A stretch of 64,000 nt of DNA from Anisakis pegreffii (taxonomy: Eukaryota > Nematoda > Chromadorea > Rhabditida > Anisakidae), in NCBI GenBank assembly GCA_035041965.1, contig JAPYMA010000991.1:1-64000 (forward strand). Reading direction: 5' to 3'. Below are positions 45,301 through 60,300 of this stretch, in pieces; within the stretch, counting starts at the first letter, position 1; every line of letters starts with the position of its first letter. A program made the position numbers and the translations under genes. The notes under the pieces were generated by a model. It saw only the letters and a list, made by a program, of their open reading frames with translations. It had not been told where the DNA came from and made no database searches.

Positions 45301-48300
45301 GTGATGGATTGACGCGAAGAAACATCCTGTTGTGTGAGCAGGAAGAAATTTTGCTTTATAGAGGCATACTGCCTATTGGCAGTTAAGTTTGTTCATTTCA
45401 GTTATAAACTGATGAAGCGTTAAAATTTGAGTAGTATGCCCAATCGTGAATATCAACGTTTCGCGGACTTCGTTCCAGTATATGAACATACATATGTTGG
45501 ACATGATATAAACTCAAATTCAAAACTTGTTCATTGTTCACAGGATCGATCGTTACACATTCAAAATCAACTAATAATAATAAGAGCTGCAATAATCAGT
45601 GTCGCAGTATGACTGAAGAGAAACATTTTACGTGATAAATACATGCATATTGAAAACATAAGCAGCAGGGTACAATGAACAGAATAATGCACGGTGAATG
45701 AATGCTCTTCAGCGAATAATTTTAAACGGCAGTAGAATATTGGATAAGAAAACAATTCATTCCCTAAAGAAGAACAAAAGCGATCAGTTAAAAAACTATC
45801 GTTTCACATCTAATCAACTGTTAAATTTAATAAGAGAGACAGCTTGGCAGTAGAATACAAGCAGAGATAGGACAATTTTGTAATCCAACATGGAGGAGAT
45901 CCCAATGTTCTCCACTCCATCGTTGATTGTGGAAGATTATGGAAAAACGGAAGAATCTCCACGCGTTCTCGTTACATTCGAAAACATTTTAGAATAAATA
46001 CCTCAATGAATCAATGAATCCAAAGGCATATGACTAGCAGTACATTCAAATTGACCCATTTAGTGCTCATGAATCGCATACCGAAAAGTTTGACGGAGAC
46101 GTGTAAGTACCTGATAAACTATGGGTACTTTTAAAGCATTTAAAGCCTGCGTATGCGCGAAATTTTGATCATAGGAAATTGCTTAGATTTCCAAAGATTT
46201 AATAAAAGGTTGAAAATGTCTGAAGCACCAACTTCTCAACGATTTTCAACTAGAGAATCCGAAATGACTTTTGACATTCTTACGTCTTGTTCTGTTGTGG
46301 AGAAAATGATCTATTGCAAAGGAGACAAGGAACCGAACCTTGAAGTTCGAAGTTTTCAAATGAAAACTTCAATATTGAACATTTTGTTTAGCAAAGTCAT
46401 TTCCGGAATATTTTCGTGTCCTGTGATACACTGACAGGGATGATAATGAGGATAACTGCGATAAGAAGAATAATAGGATCACTGATAAATAGTGATTAAA
46501 CTGTGAACTGAACCACAAAAAGCACACGACAAAACACGCTAGCAGATTCAATATCGTTTATGATCAAGCAAACCGTATACGATCATGACAAATGCACAAC
46601 AATAATTTCACAGTACAATATTGCATAACGATGCCATCAATAAGATGAATTCGAATTAGAGCAAACCTTAGGGCTTATGAGACAATTTAGCTAGATGAAA
46701 CTGAAAATGAATGGTAATCGAAAAACAAATTGGATACGTAAACGACATTTCGATAAATCCATCCATAATGTATCGACAAACAACGATTAGACAATTTTTT
46801 GTTGTAAATAATTTTCTTTGAAAAATATTTTTGCTGAAAAAAAATCGATCATATTCGGCGTGTTATTCAACACATCAGATTCAATCCTCTTCTACAACAT
46901 AAACATCGGTAGCTTTACCAACCGCCACTGTACCACGATGCTTGGCACGAATCAAATTCAACGAACTTTCGGCTTGATCCGCACGACCTTCGGCATCCTC
47001 CAACTCACGTTGGTATCGGCGAACTCGTTGCAGATTTTGCATGGTCATCGCTTCGGCTTCACCCAATTGACGTTTCTGGATATTCAACTTCTCGAGCATA
47101 CGATCAGCGGTATCTTGTGCCATCACGAACATCTTGTGCTCTTCATCGATCTGCATTTGCACTTCCTTGATACGACGATCCTTCTTGCGCAATGCGCTCT
47201 GTGTCTCTTTGTGTCGTCGAGTCTCCTCGTCCAATGCCACTTCCAGGTCACGAATGCGTGTTTCGAGCTTAGCGATAACACGTTTACCGCCGAGTAGTGC
47301 CGCTGCTTCAGCTTCTTGAATTTGTACTTGAAGTTGTTTCACTTGCTCTTCGAGACTTTTACGAAGAGCATCGATCTTCATTGAGTGCTCTTGTTCCTCG
47401 TGCAACTCTTGCACTGCACGTGCCGCATCTGCTAATGCGCGATTCGCACGTTCATCTGCTGCATGCAACTCTTTGGTGACCTCGTCCAAATCTGCTTGTG
47501 CCGTCGATAGCTCGGTTTCGAGTTTATTCTTGATTGCAGTCAAGTTGCTGTTGATCGATGTCAAGTCCGAGATGCGTACCTGAATAATGTGCACTTCTTG
47601 TTACAATCCTGCTATGAACTACGAACAAGTGATTGATTCTATGGGCTAATACAACGCAATTCTCCATCAACAACACCGATATCCACATTAAGCGTATGAT
47701 GAATACCACCCATATTCGTTGTTCATGAAGAAATGAAGTGAAGTGTGCGTTTTGCTCGAGCATTTCGGATGTGTGATCTTCGGTTTCGTACTGTTTTCAG
47801 ATAAAAGCAATTTTTTTAGAATTTACGAAGCTAAGGCAAAAAAGCAACATTCGAGGTTGTCCAGCGTGGAAATCCAAGAAAAGTGATCAGTGTGAGCGGA
47901 AAATCTTGCTTCAAAATATCAGTCAAATAGACCAGCCGAGAGGGTATTTTAGTAGCACTTATCAAGAAAATTACCACTGAATATTCATACCGAGGAATGA
48001 ATCAACGGCGAATGTTCCGGGCAAAACAATCTTCTTAAGAGGTCTTGTGATCTTAATAATTGGAAGGATTGCAAAATAATGTACTAGACAGCGAAAATAA
48101 TTAATAAACTGATGAAATGCTGATCGATTAGTAAACAATAAGGACTTGAGGCTTGATCGAAGAACGCATCAAAAACGAAGTTTGAAGAACAGATCAAGAA
48201 AGCATAAGATAATTTTCTTTTCAATTGCTTTTGGCTACTTTTTTTCAGGTTCATTCACTTCTTTTCTAATTGCTCGCTCAAATCAGAACGCTTATGCTAT

Positions 48301-51300
48301 AAACTGAAGCCGTTCTCAGTGGTTGTATGAAACTTAGATCATCTAGATCGGACAGCGAAAAAATGTGTAGGGCATTTCTAAACTGGTTGGTGAAATGTTG
48401 CTGAGGAAGCTGATAGAACACCGAGAACAGATTCAACTGTGTTTCAAAATAATGGTTAGCCAAGCTGATCTCGCGCCTAACAATTGTTCTTATTGCAATT
48501 GATGAGGTCAAAGAAAGAGGTTAAAAGGACGAGGTGTAATGCTGAGATACCGTAAAGAAAAAAGCTTTCAGAAAAGCAATGCTATTCGAATGAAGAAACG
48601 GTTATAGTCAGTTGACAATTCAAAATAATCTGAGAAGCTGTATTGTTTTATTCGCCGTGAATGTTTGCTCTGGCAGCCAACTCGTATTTCTCGCTTAAAA
48701 GGATAAATGAAGAGTAGAACTAAAGAGCGAAAAACTGCGTTATTTGTTGATCAGTTAAATATTGCGGAGTAAAAGGTACTAACTAAACATTCGAATTGAA
48801 CGAAAAAACTTTTTATGGGTGAGGAAGAGAACCATTAAGAATGCATGATTTCGTTCGTCGACGATCAGTGAGAGAGATTTTATGCAAACAATGGATCGGC
48901 TAGAAGAATGGAGGCGAGCAGTAAAATATATGAAACTTTCAATCCCTACAGTTAGTTTTGAAACGAAAAAATAACTTTCATCAACAGCAACAAAAAGTTT
49001 AAAATGAACTGCTTGCAGAAATGCTCGAGCAACTGCACGCAAGTTTCCACAACAGTTGTTCACAGGATATTAAAACGACGACTGCTTCAAGGAATTTATC
49101 GCAGCCGACAAAAACACCACACTTTCACTGAATGAAATCAATCGTTTATAGGGGAATTCTGTAAATGTGAAACAGGTGAATTCTTTTGGAAGAATCCTCT
49201 TGTATCACTAGAATAATACAACTTCGAGCTTTTTCAGTAGTTGAATATGAACGGATATCAGTGTTAATGGTAAGATAATGAACCTGAATGACTTGCTGAG
49301 AACGAGAGTTAGAATTTTGAAATAAGCGAATGTTTTGCTGAATTGTCTATATTTTGCATAATTTGCTGAGCAGATCGTTGTTGAGATAAGAATTGGAGTG
49401 GTGCACCTCAGTATTAGAGAATGAAGTCAAAACTCACATGTGCCTCTTCAAGATCAGCTTCGGCTTGCTTGCGTGCACGGATCGCGTTGTCCAATGCGGT
49501 CTTGCATTCCTCCAATTCAGCGCTCAACGCCGAAATCTTACGTTGTGCCAGTGCGTACTGATCGAGAGTCTGCTGCAATTGGCGTTGCGTATCTTCGAGA
49601 TTGGCTTGCAATTGAATGATTTGTTCGCTCTGTTTCTTGATGGTCTTCTGGGCTTCAAGATTTGCACGATTCAAGTTATCAACGGTCATCTCCAATTCGG
49701 CGATCTCCGCTTGATACTTCTTGCGAAGACGTGCAATTTCGGCCTTCATACGTGCTTCAGCATCAGCAAGTGCTGCGGTAAGACGATCAATTTCGAATTG
49801 CATTGATTTACGCAGGGCTTCCATTTCTTCTTCTTTCTCTTGCAAACGACGTTCCATCTCAATACGGACTTGTTGCAGCTCAGCGAGAGCGCGTTGAGCT
49901 CGAGCTTCGGCATCACGTCTTGCAGCTTCCGATTCCTTGAGAGCCACTTGCAAGTCACGAATCTCACCAGCCAAACGAGCATTCTCAAGGTCGAGTTCGT
50001 GCAATTTGCGGTTAGCATCTGCAAGAGCTTCGTTAGCTTCATGTAAGTCATCTTGAAGTTTCTTGTTCTCGCGTGCCAACGCTTCTTTTTGTTCAACGGC
50101 TTTCTCGTACAATTGCTTCATCTTCTGAAGCTCGGCAAGTGCTGCGCGGGCTTCACGTTGTGCAGCTTCCAGTTCAACCAACAGTTCATCGATTCTAGAC
50201 TTCATCTCGAGCACTTGTTTCTCGAGTTGTTCTTTAGCACGTTCCAAAATTGCGATTGTATTCTGAGCTTTTTCCAAATCAACGATGAGAACTTCAACTT
50301 CACTTTGTAGACGAGCTTTGGCCTTTTCGAGCTGTGATACCTTTTGGAGCATGATTTCGATTTGTTCTTCATATTCAGCTTGTTTCTGCATCATCTTCTT
50401 GCGTAAATCTTCAACTTCTTCGTGATGTAAAGCCACTTCAGCATCGAATTTACTCTTCCATTGTGTGATTTCGGTGTTTGCCAACGATAACTTGTGTTCG
50501 GCTTCAACACGTGCTGCACTTTCTTCATCTAGAGCCACACGAACTGAATCAAGCTCAAGTTGTACCTGATGAAGTTGTGCTTGCATTTGTGAGCGTTCAC
50601 GTTCAGCATCTTCCAAACGACGACGAGATTCTTCCAATTGTTGTGCCAACTGATATTTGACATGTTGCAGATTGTCGAGTTGAACCTTTTGATCGTGAAT
50701 TTCAGCCAGCAAATCACTGTTTTCGGCTTGGAGACGTTGTCGTTGTTGTGCCAAATCGTTCACATGTTTGTTCAAGTCTTCCACTTTATTCGACAACTCA
50801 ATGGTTTGTTGTTCGAATTTTTGCGCCATTTTCTCAGCGACGTGTTTGTCTTTTTGGAGTTGATCAATTGTGGCCGTTAGTTCAATCACTTCATGCTGAA
50901 GACGTTGTCGTTCACGATCGATCTTCGAGTTCTTCTTCTGGAGTTGTTCAATTTGCTCGGTGTAGTCAAGACAAACATCTTGATGTTTCTTACGCAACAC
51001 ATTCATCGCATCTTCATTTTCCAACTGTGATTCTTCCAGCAGTTTACGTAGTTTTGACAGCTCCACTTCGCGCTTACGATTCGATTCAATTTGACTATCG
51101 GTCGCACATTCAGCATCCTGTAAACGATCAGTGAGAGCGATCAACTGAACGCTCAAATCAGCACGTTCACGTTCAATACGATTTCGAAGTTCGCGTTCTG
51201 ATTCGAAGTCATCTTGCAGCAGCCGAATCTTATCCTCCAATCGTGTTAAACTTCCCAAATCGGCTACACTCATTGACGTTAAAGCGCCCATATCAGCAGT

Positions 51301-54300
51301 GCTAGAGCGTATAGCCATTGATGGACTTCTGTAGAGTGTATCAGACATTTTTATTCGATGAATAGCAAACTGAAATAGGGATAAGTCGTTCAGACGATCG
51401 AATTAGAACGTCGTCTGGGATGAAATTACAGTGAATGAACAGAAGATTAGTATTCGCGAATAAATAGTTGTTGACTGACACTAGTGGTGGATAAGTCTGC
51501 AACGGCAATATTTATCTTGCAGCTACTGCTGGCTCTTAATAATAACACGATTACTGCTAACGAATCTAGCGGCCAACAACAGCACACGATCGTGGCACAC
51601 AACCGAGCAATGAATTGAACTGTGCCTGTAACACACCTCAATACGCCGTTTTCATTCGCTTTTGTTATCAACCAAAACGTTGGCTGATCACAGTCAGAGT
51701 AGAGTTCGAGAGAGAGGTGGTGCGAGATTAGCTGGAAAACAATTCCTTGCTTTAGTTGCTCTCTTTCTTTCTTTTCTGAATACTCTCTGCACAGTGATTG
51801 TAGGATAGAAGTTGAGAGAAAGTGATGATCAGAAAGCTGATGCTATTGTTATGCTTTTGCTGTGCTCTTGTTCGGGTGTCGATGATGCTGCTGGTTGCCA
51901 GCAGTAAAAACTGTAAATTGAGTGAGGAATGAGTGTAAAGTGCATAAAACCTGATTGACTGTGTAAAGGTCCCGAAATAGTTCGATATCCCATTGAACAT
52001 TGGTGTGGTGGTTAGTGAAAGAGCAATATCGTTGCTGCAAGAGGATAGATACTTTGAGTCTGCTTGAATGCTCTTCACTTACTGTTTATCTCTCTCTTGA
52101 TTATCTCATCCAGCGATATTTCTCGCAAACACTTAAGCGGTTGATAGAACTCATTCGAACTTCTTTCACTTTTGTTAACATTTTGATTGAAGCCAACGAG
52201 TCGTCAAGAATGCTTGTTAACTCATACCTTGCCAGAGCGATAAACAGATTTCAGTAGTGCAAGTGTATCTCGGAGTGTATCTGGAAGTGTTTCTTGGCTG
52301 TTGTTTGTTACTAGCTGCAATCTGGAAACGTCACAATACCAGCACCACACCTACCACATACAATTCACTTTCTCATACACGTAGGCATACCATCTTCCTT
52401 CGTATACTGATATCTTCATAGTACTCAATAAATTCTTCGACTTTTTCTCTTCAGCACATTGAAGCGATAATAATAGTGCTAATTGAATAATCAGATTACG
52501 TCAAATCCTCTAGCACCAACCAACACTGATCTTTTTCCTTGAAGCAATGAGCTAATCAATTTTCATCGATCCCACTTCAATTTCGCAATACTTTTTTCTA
52601 CTTCACTCATTGGATCATTGCAGGTCCGGATGCTGATTCAGAAGATGGTATAGACATCATTAGCAGTTCAATTCTTTTTCTTTCACAATGATTCGAAGTG
52701 TTTGAACGATAACTTTTCACAGCCAGAAGCAGAGAGAGCTCATACTTAACGATAACACGATCGATCCCTCAGTGTTATCTTTTGTCGTTGGCGTTAATTG
52801 AGGGAAAAAAGCAATAATACACAAATTCATTTAAGAGGTGTGCTCTCCTCGAGACTTTTGATATTTGAGAAGCGGTAATCTCCGACTTAGCGGTAGGAAT
52901 TCCCTTGAGTGCGTTCAAAACATCTTGCAGATATTTTACCTACGAATCTTCGAATATACTTTCCCTCAGTATCTTCCATGAGCTATTCACATCCATTTTC
53001 CGCGCAACAATGCCATCTATTTGGACAGTGCTTTCTTCAGCTCCAGTTGATTGCCACAAATCACTTCATAGAGCTTTCCAGCTTGATTATGATTAGAATA
53101 TGGTAATTGAAGATATCTTTGAATGTCGCACAGTGATACTTAACAGAGTATACTGTTTACTTAACAACACGATGAGAACTGGTTCATGCGTACAAAGAAT
53201 ATATAGCATGAATTAACGAAATGAGTTCTTCTCTGCATTACTCCATCATTAGAATTCATTTCAGCATCCCGCAAATCAAAATGCGACCTTGGATGAAATA
53301 TCTGGAGAGGATCAGTAGCATTAACGTAGATGAAGGAAAAACTTCATTAAAAAAAGATTTTATTTCGTTATAAAAGGATAGAATTTCGAATAATATCTCA
53401 TTTTAAGCGTGTAAAGTGTCAAATTGAAACTTGGTATTTGGATTTTATGCGATAGGCACATTTCGTATGACGAAGATAAAATTCCATTGCACTGAGTCAT
53501 CAGGTATAGAGACTCACCATTTGTTTATGCGTTATTTCATGGTAAAGTGGATTTAATCGTGCAAAAAGTATAGTTCAACACCACCATATCTTTTGAACGC
53601 ATCAATATGCCGATTGATGAGTTTCTGTTCCATTTGTCTTATTCACTGATAAAATGAAGTAATTTTGATTGCAGTGAAATGTAGCACCACTTCAAATCGT
53701 AACCGAAGCTCTAACATAGTTGCTACCTGATAATACGATATTGAAGTGCTTCTGGGATGTAACTGAGTATTTTGTTTTTGATTTAGTTCAGTTGATGCAT
53801 GTCAAGTAGGTCGATCATTAATTGAATGTACTGAAATAAACTTAAACATCGAAACATTGGTACCAGAGTATTTACTTTAGTTCTGTACACACTGCGCAGA
53901 CTTCTTCCCAATTTTAATGACTTATTTACGAGTCATTAAAATTTTTCAGCCTCTTACGTCAACAAACAGCTCCAATCAGACATCCAGACCTTGAAGCGTA
54001 GATTGAAAGTATGGGTGGAACAGAACTTTAAGGTCTGGTCGAGATCAGAGACCAAAACTGCTTCAACCAGATTTTAAAACGAGCTTTCTCATAGAATGTT
54101 ACTTCATAGTGACTCTTCTAGAACAGATGGCAACTACGTATCAATCAAACAATCCTCTCTCAATTTTTTCTTAGTATGAGATGTCAATTCACAATGGCAA
54201 TTCGCACGTGAAAAGTATCGCTGAAATCAAGTTGATAATGAATACTTATCGAAAGCATGTTCAATGCATTAGCACAGCACGAAGTCATAGTTGATCATAG

Positions 54301-57300
54301 CTCAGATCTATTTTCAAACGTTCACGTTTACTTCGAAACGAATACCTTTTATGATTTTTAAGACTAATAAATTGCTTGCCTGGAAAGGCGTTGATCACTT
54401 TAATTGGTAGTTTTTTTAAAAGTGCAATCCCACAATATGAGAATATTGTTTCACTTCTTTTCACTAAATGGTGCTGATTTTTGAACGCATTTGAATTATT
54501 TTGGTGTTTCTTACTGAAAAAAGGGTTTAATGTATCTCTTGAAATTCGCATTCTCATTGCAATATACAACATCGCAATGCGACTGGTGATTTCATTCTCG
54601 AGTGACTATGAAATGTAATTTTTCGAGTACACTCTTGAGATCCAGATTTTTTTTTCAGAAAATTAGCAGTACAAAATGAATTCATTGCTTTTGTTCGTGT
54701 TCAATTTCCCTAGCTGCCAGCCTCAGTGTTCGAATCACATTCAAACTTTCTCTCTAGCCAACCAACCCAACGAATGTGCACCAATAAATAAGCGAATGCA
54801 GAATGAGATATCTGTTGCTTTCACTTTCGCTAAGTTTCAGGATACATCTCTCATCTACCTACTCAAGCTTACATAATACAGACAGACGTATCACTATGTT
54901 AACAGCTGAGTTCTGCTGCGATCAGTCATCCATTCACTTGAGAATAGCCATTTATCAATGATGCCGTATGCAATATTTAAGCTTTACAGCTTCATCTACC
55001 TGAGCAAGCAGGCAAACAAACGCGAAATGTTTCTTCGCAATTCAACACATCCGCCCACTTGTTATGTTAGTCGCAACGTTCTTTGCCGCAGTTTTTGTGC
55101 TCTTCAAATTTCTCAGAAAGAACACTGCAAGCAAATACGCGCTGAAATTTGCGACTTATAGCATGCTTTACGCTATAGTGTACCTGATCGTGAGGAATGC
55201 TGAAGAATTAATTGGCTCTACTGTTCCTATAACTGTTCTTGTAATGTTCGATTTCTTCATATCAGTGTGGTTCAATCAAACGAGATACAATAAATCAAAA
55301 TTTTTGGAAAGAAATGCGATCAAATGAAGGGAGGGTTCCAATTGCTACCACTACAACCTGCGAACTATAGAGTTTTCTGCAAGACATCCGGAACGGTTAT
55401 TTTATGACAAAATGATTATCTAACGTTATTAAACGATTAAAGCAATCAGAGTAAAGCATTAATGCATCTTCAAGCAATACGTCGCGTTTAAAGATCCCAC
55501 GTTTAATGTGATGGTTAAATACAGCCGTTTGAACGGTTGCAACCGATTAGAATATATCCAATACAGAATGACTGCAGTCAGAGTTTTCCTTAGACATTAA
55601 TGTTCAGAGGACTTCGATTTGATGGATTCAATCGCACTTGATCAATGTTATCGAACATTCAATGAAGCGCCCAACTGCACACGCCAAATTATAAAATATT
55701 ACAACGACGTCAGCACAAAGCGTGTTGAAAAAAGCAAAAAAGCACTATAATTTGTTTTAGTAACATAATTTGACAATAATCACTCGCAATATCCGCAAAG
55801 AAAATGCTTCTAAAGAACACACCAACCTCGCAAACACGATGTACTTATGCGCTAATAGCGCATTCCACTGTTCAACACTCATCGTCGCCAAATCTTCTCC
55901 ACTTGCAATCGCCCAATTTATTTCGCGACCCTCAACAACACTCAACTTCAACGCTTGACGACCACCACTGGCAACGGTTATCTTAATCACATCAAAAATT
56001 ACCACCAACTGAAGAAAACGAATGGAAATTATTAAGCGAAGTCTTCAGGTGCATAAAAGCTATTGATACATACATGGCTGTTAAGGCACATTGAATGTGC
56101 AATCATAAAATTTTGATGAAAGGAACTTAAACAACAGCAACAATAATTGTATTGATATCAGTAATAATAGTAATGTAATAACAACAAGAATAGTAATAAT
56201 GATAATGATAATTGCAAGCAGAACAATAAAAATAACAATGATAATATCAATTCTCACTCGCTGATCACTTGGACCGAAACCGATTAAACCAATCTGACGC
56301 GCGATTGCTACAGCGGTAGTCGGATGGTCGCCTAAAGTTACGTTAGATCGGAAAATGCTTACGATTCAAGAACTGCTTAGAATGAAGCTTATCAGCAAAT
56401 AAACAACAGAAATTCACAAACCAAAAATCATAGAGCAGAAATTTTGAAAAATGGAGCGTAAAACTCAAAGAAGTTCATATGAGTTAAGAGTATATTCGTA
56501 AAGACCTGTGATCATGTAGACTTTCACGCCAGCATCTTTGCACTGTTTAATGGCCATCGCTGCATCGTCTCTGAAATTATTGTCAATTTCTCGCTTTTTC
56601 ATACGTGAAATCCACTTCCTCAGCTCAAATTCTACATAATCGGATATTCCAATGCAGTTGTTCTCATCGTCCACATTAACCTCACTGAAGAATCATTTAA
56701 AGTGGATGCACACTCACCTAGGTGGATCCATGATAGCTGCCATGCCAAGGAAGATAAGTTCAGTCTGCGGTTGTCCATCGTCAATCGTACTGAAACGTTT
56801 ATTCGTTTCGGCAACAAAATGCTTCCATGCGAAGCCAATCACACGCCTTCCTTCATTTCCATAGTGTTCCCAAGCTACCTTAATGCAAAACTCACTTCAT
56901 GAAAAGAAACAACGAATCGAGAAATTCCCTTAAAAACAGCACTGAATTTATTTAGCAAATGCCGAAACTAAGCCCTCTTGACTATCTCTTGAATGAGATC
57001 TAACTTTGTCGAAGATTTTGGACCGATGCGTTCTGAATCGAACTCACGCCTTTTGAAAAGATCGGATCCTCAAAGCCCAGCGTTACACTATAGGCCCTTT
57101 GCTCAACCATTTTTATTTGATTTAAGTACTATCTTCTTTGTATGCTGGCTTTTTGCGCTAGTCGCGACAACAAAAGATAATTCTACCGAATCGGAGTTAA
57201 AAACCGCATGAGAGTTTGCCGAATGAACAAAAAAAATCTTTCAAAAAAATGTACCTGACATTCATAAATCAATTCATCGTTTACTTCGAGAAGCTCCTCA

Positions 57301-60300
57301 TTGATCTGTATATATTTGCACATATGAAGAACAACTTCAGGTGCTCCTTTGACCATTACGCAGAAGATCGACTGCTCTTCGGTTGCTGTTTCAAGCGCGT
57401 ACGGTAACTGTGGTTCAGCAAGGCACTTCGCAACAGTCAATTGAAAACGACGCACTGAGTTAAATGGTAAATCAAAGACGATCTGAATTTTTTTCGACAT
57501 TACCTTAATTCCTGAATTCTCAAATAAAAGTGAACAGAGCCAAATGTCACGAAAACATAGAAATAATTTAGGCTGGAATCTCAATGAAGTTAAAGAGGAA
57601 GCTGACTGAATATTGCCCACCTGATACCTTGACCTGATTCCTTCAACTGATGCATTCATCTCTACGTAACGTATCAACGCAACGTCTGATGGTGTACCAG
57701 TAATATCGTTTCTTTCCCAAGAATCTTCATCCTATAGAAATTCAGTCCGATGATATTCAGCATTTGAAGATACTTCATGATAACTAATTACTAGATACTC
57801 AAAGAAGTCTCCATTTGATTATTCCACAAACAGAATCTGTGAACGATCCAGCATCCAAGCGAACATTGTAATAATTGTCAGTACCACTGAACAGCAGCAT
57901 TGCCATGCTACCCTCCGTTCAACATGCATAACACTTATTGTTAGATAGCTGCGCAAACTCGTTATAAGCGTTCGAAATACTCACTCTTGGGTAGGTAGCC
58001 TCACCGTCCACATTATCCACTTCCACATTCGAATTCATGTCCATTGTGCCAGTCCTAATCGATTCACGTCCTGTTTCAGCATCACTGAAAATGCAACGAA
58101 TCGATCACGCACATAACCAACCGATCAATCCCAAAAATCACTGAGGGTGAGACCTTGATAAATAATTACGTTTCATTTTAGTCAGTTACATTCTTTGCAT
58201 AAGATACTTCCTAAAAGATATTCACCTACTTTTGAATAAGATAATGATGGAAATTCTTGGCTAGATAAACTCATTTTCTTGCGACCTTATAAAACGTTTT
58301 CAAAGACAGTCTCAACTGTAGCATGCACGGTAGCTTAGCGAACAACAAATGTGCTGGGAATTGTTCGATAAATTGATCATCTTACATGACAGTGAATGTT
58401 TTAGTGAGATTGACGAAATGTGAACGTCCATTAGCTGCCCTTTGAAGGGCACGCTGCGTCCACACACGACGCATGGATTTACGGCATCGCTCGAAGTGTG
58501 CACGATTGCAAACGCTCATTACGGTGAGAATATCAGGAAGAGGACGTTCCAGTTCATCGCAACTCGATGTACTCTTCATCACTGTCAATTGTGTTACATC
58601 TCTGTGGCCTGAAAGTTCAATTCATATGGTATTGCTTGATAACTGATCTTGAATACGTGACGGTATGTAAATATTATTGTGAGCTTTAGCATTATAATAG
58701 GATGAAATCATATAGATCATACGAGACTTCATAAGTACAGTTAAGAAGTGGGATCGAAGACGGATACCATCCGAACAAGAGAACTGACGGACTAGAGCTG
58801 AATTATACTGGTAATATCTGCAGTGAGAAATGCTTCTTAAGATTTACAATCTTTCGATTTTTTTGCTATTTTGCAGACAATGTAGGGTCGCCTGCACTGA
58901 AGTGAAGCAAGTTTCAATTGAAAGTTTGTGGCTATTCCACCACCCATCATCCGAAGCCTGCGTTGAACTAAAGCAAGTCTCAGTCGAAACCTATTCTGAT
59001 ACCCAAGCTTCTTCTAACGCAATTTCAGATATACCCAACCGTCAACCAAAGAGTGAACATGAGCCTTAGAAATCGAGTCAACTTTTGGAAACGACGCTCT
59101 TATACCAGTTTTATTCTACGTTCAGCTGGTCGCAGTAAACATTTATCGCGAATGATTAAAGCAGCTGCTAACCAGTATAATGTCTACGATTGTACCAAAT
59201 ATCAGTCAAAACCATCAAATTTTGCGTGATTGTGCCGGTTTTATCAGTTGCAATTACTGTCGCTGCACCCAGTTCATCGATCACATCCAACTTCTTTATG
59301 AAGACGTTCTTTTTGGCCATTCGTCTAGCTATTATGGCCAATTGTGACATTACCATTGCGGGTAATCCTTGCGGTACATTCGCTACGATTATTACCAAAA
59401 ATCCAACTATGAAATGATCAAGCACGTTCTCAAACCTGAAATGCTCTTTAACCCTTGTGAATGTCTTACGGAAGATGATCAAATTTGGAATTTGATATTT
59501 TGAATGAACGGAATGTTGCAGATAACATGAAGAATTCTTAGGGTTACATATGAAGCGATCGTGATCAAAGTTGAATTAAATTAGATGGTTGATGGTGTGA
59601 TCAATTAGATTGTTGAATAGACTAGTGAAAAATCGCAAACCTTGCAACAATACACCCAATCAGAAAGAAGAAAACAGCCATGCATAGTGCGAGGATTGAT
59701 ATGAACTGTACAAATTGATTAATTTCACGTTGAAGCTTGCTTTTTGTTGCACCGACGTGCCGATGAATATCAGCTATTCCACCAAGCATCTATCAAATGT
59801 GATACAATAAATTACAAAACCTTTGGGAACACGATTCACTGAAACTGTAGAATTGCTCGCAACAAGTTGATTAGTTGAACACAAAGACAAATTCATGTGT
59901 TATTAATTGCTAAGGTGATCATGCAAATCTCGAAATGTTGCACAAATCATTTCATCAAATACTTTTTTTTCATACCGTGTATTTGCCCGTTCGAATCACC
60001 ACTCCAATACCGTCACCTTCAATGCAAAATGATCCCTTCAAAGCCACATTTCGAGCATCGAACAGTGCTATATGCGATGCGGCTGGTTCGTGTGTATAGT
60101 CGATCGGTTGATTCTCTCCTACAAAATCAATCGACCTGTGAAAATCGCTCGAATGATTTTCAAAAATGGTACTAATGTAAGCACTGAGTTTTCAAGGTAT
60201 GCGCCACAGTGGCAATCTAGGAACGCGAATGTATCGCCAGCGCTTTGAACTCAACGAAATGAGAGTGTCCACCTGTAATAGCAGATGTTTCAATTTTAAG

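Noticed and set aside
46818..51134. Several long plus-strand frames opposite paramyosin (for example 46818-47297, 49393-49806, 50748-51134)
   Set aside because: They are antisense shadows of a highly repetitive, biased coding sequence. They have no splice or homology support.
56571..56717. Apparent acidic insert in the ATPase P domain
   Set aside because: It is an intron. Splicing 56718 to 56570 joins DPPR directly to [14 protein letters not shown], as in the family.
60267..60272. Apparent loss of the ATPase TGES glutamate (TGGH)
   Set aside because: That reading continues into an intron. Correct splicing gives TGEN, which keeps the Glu.
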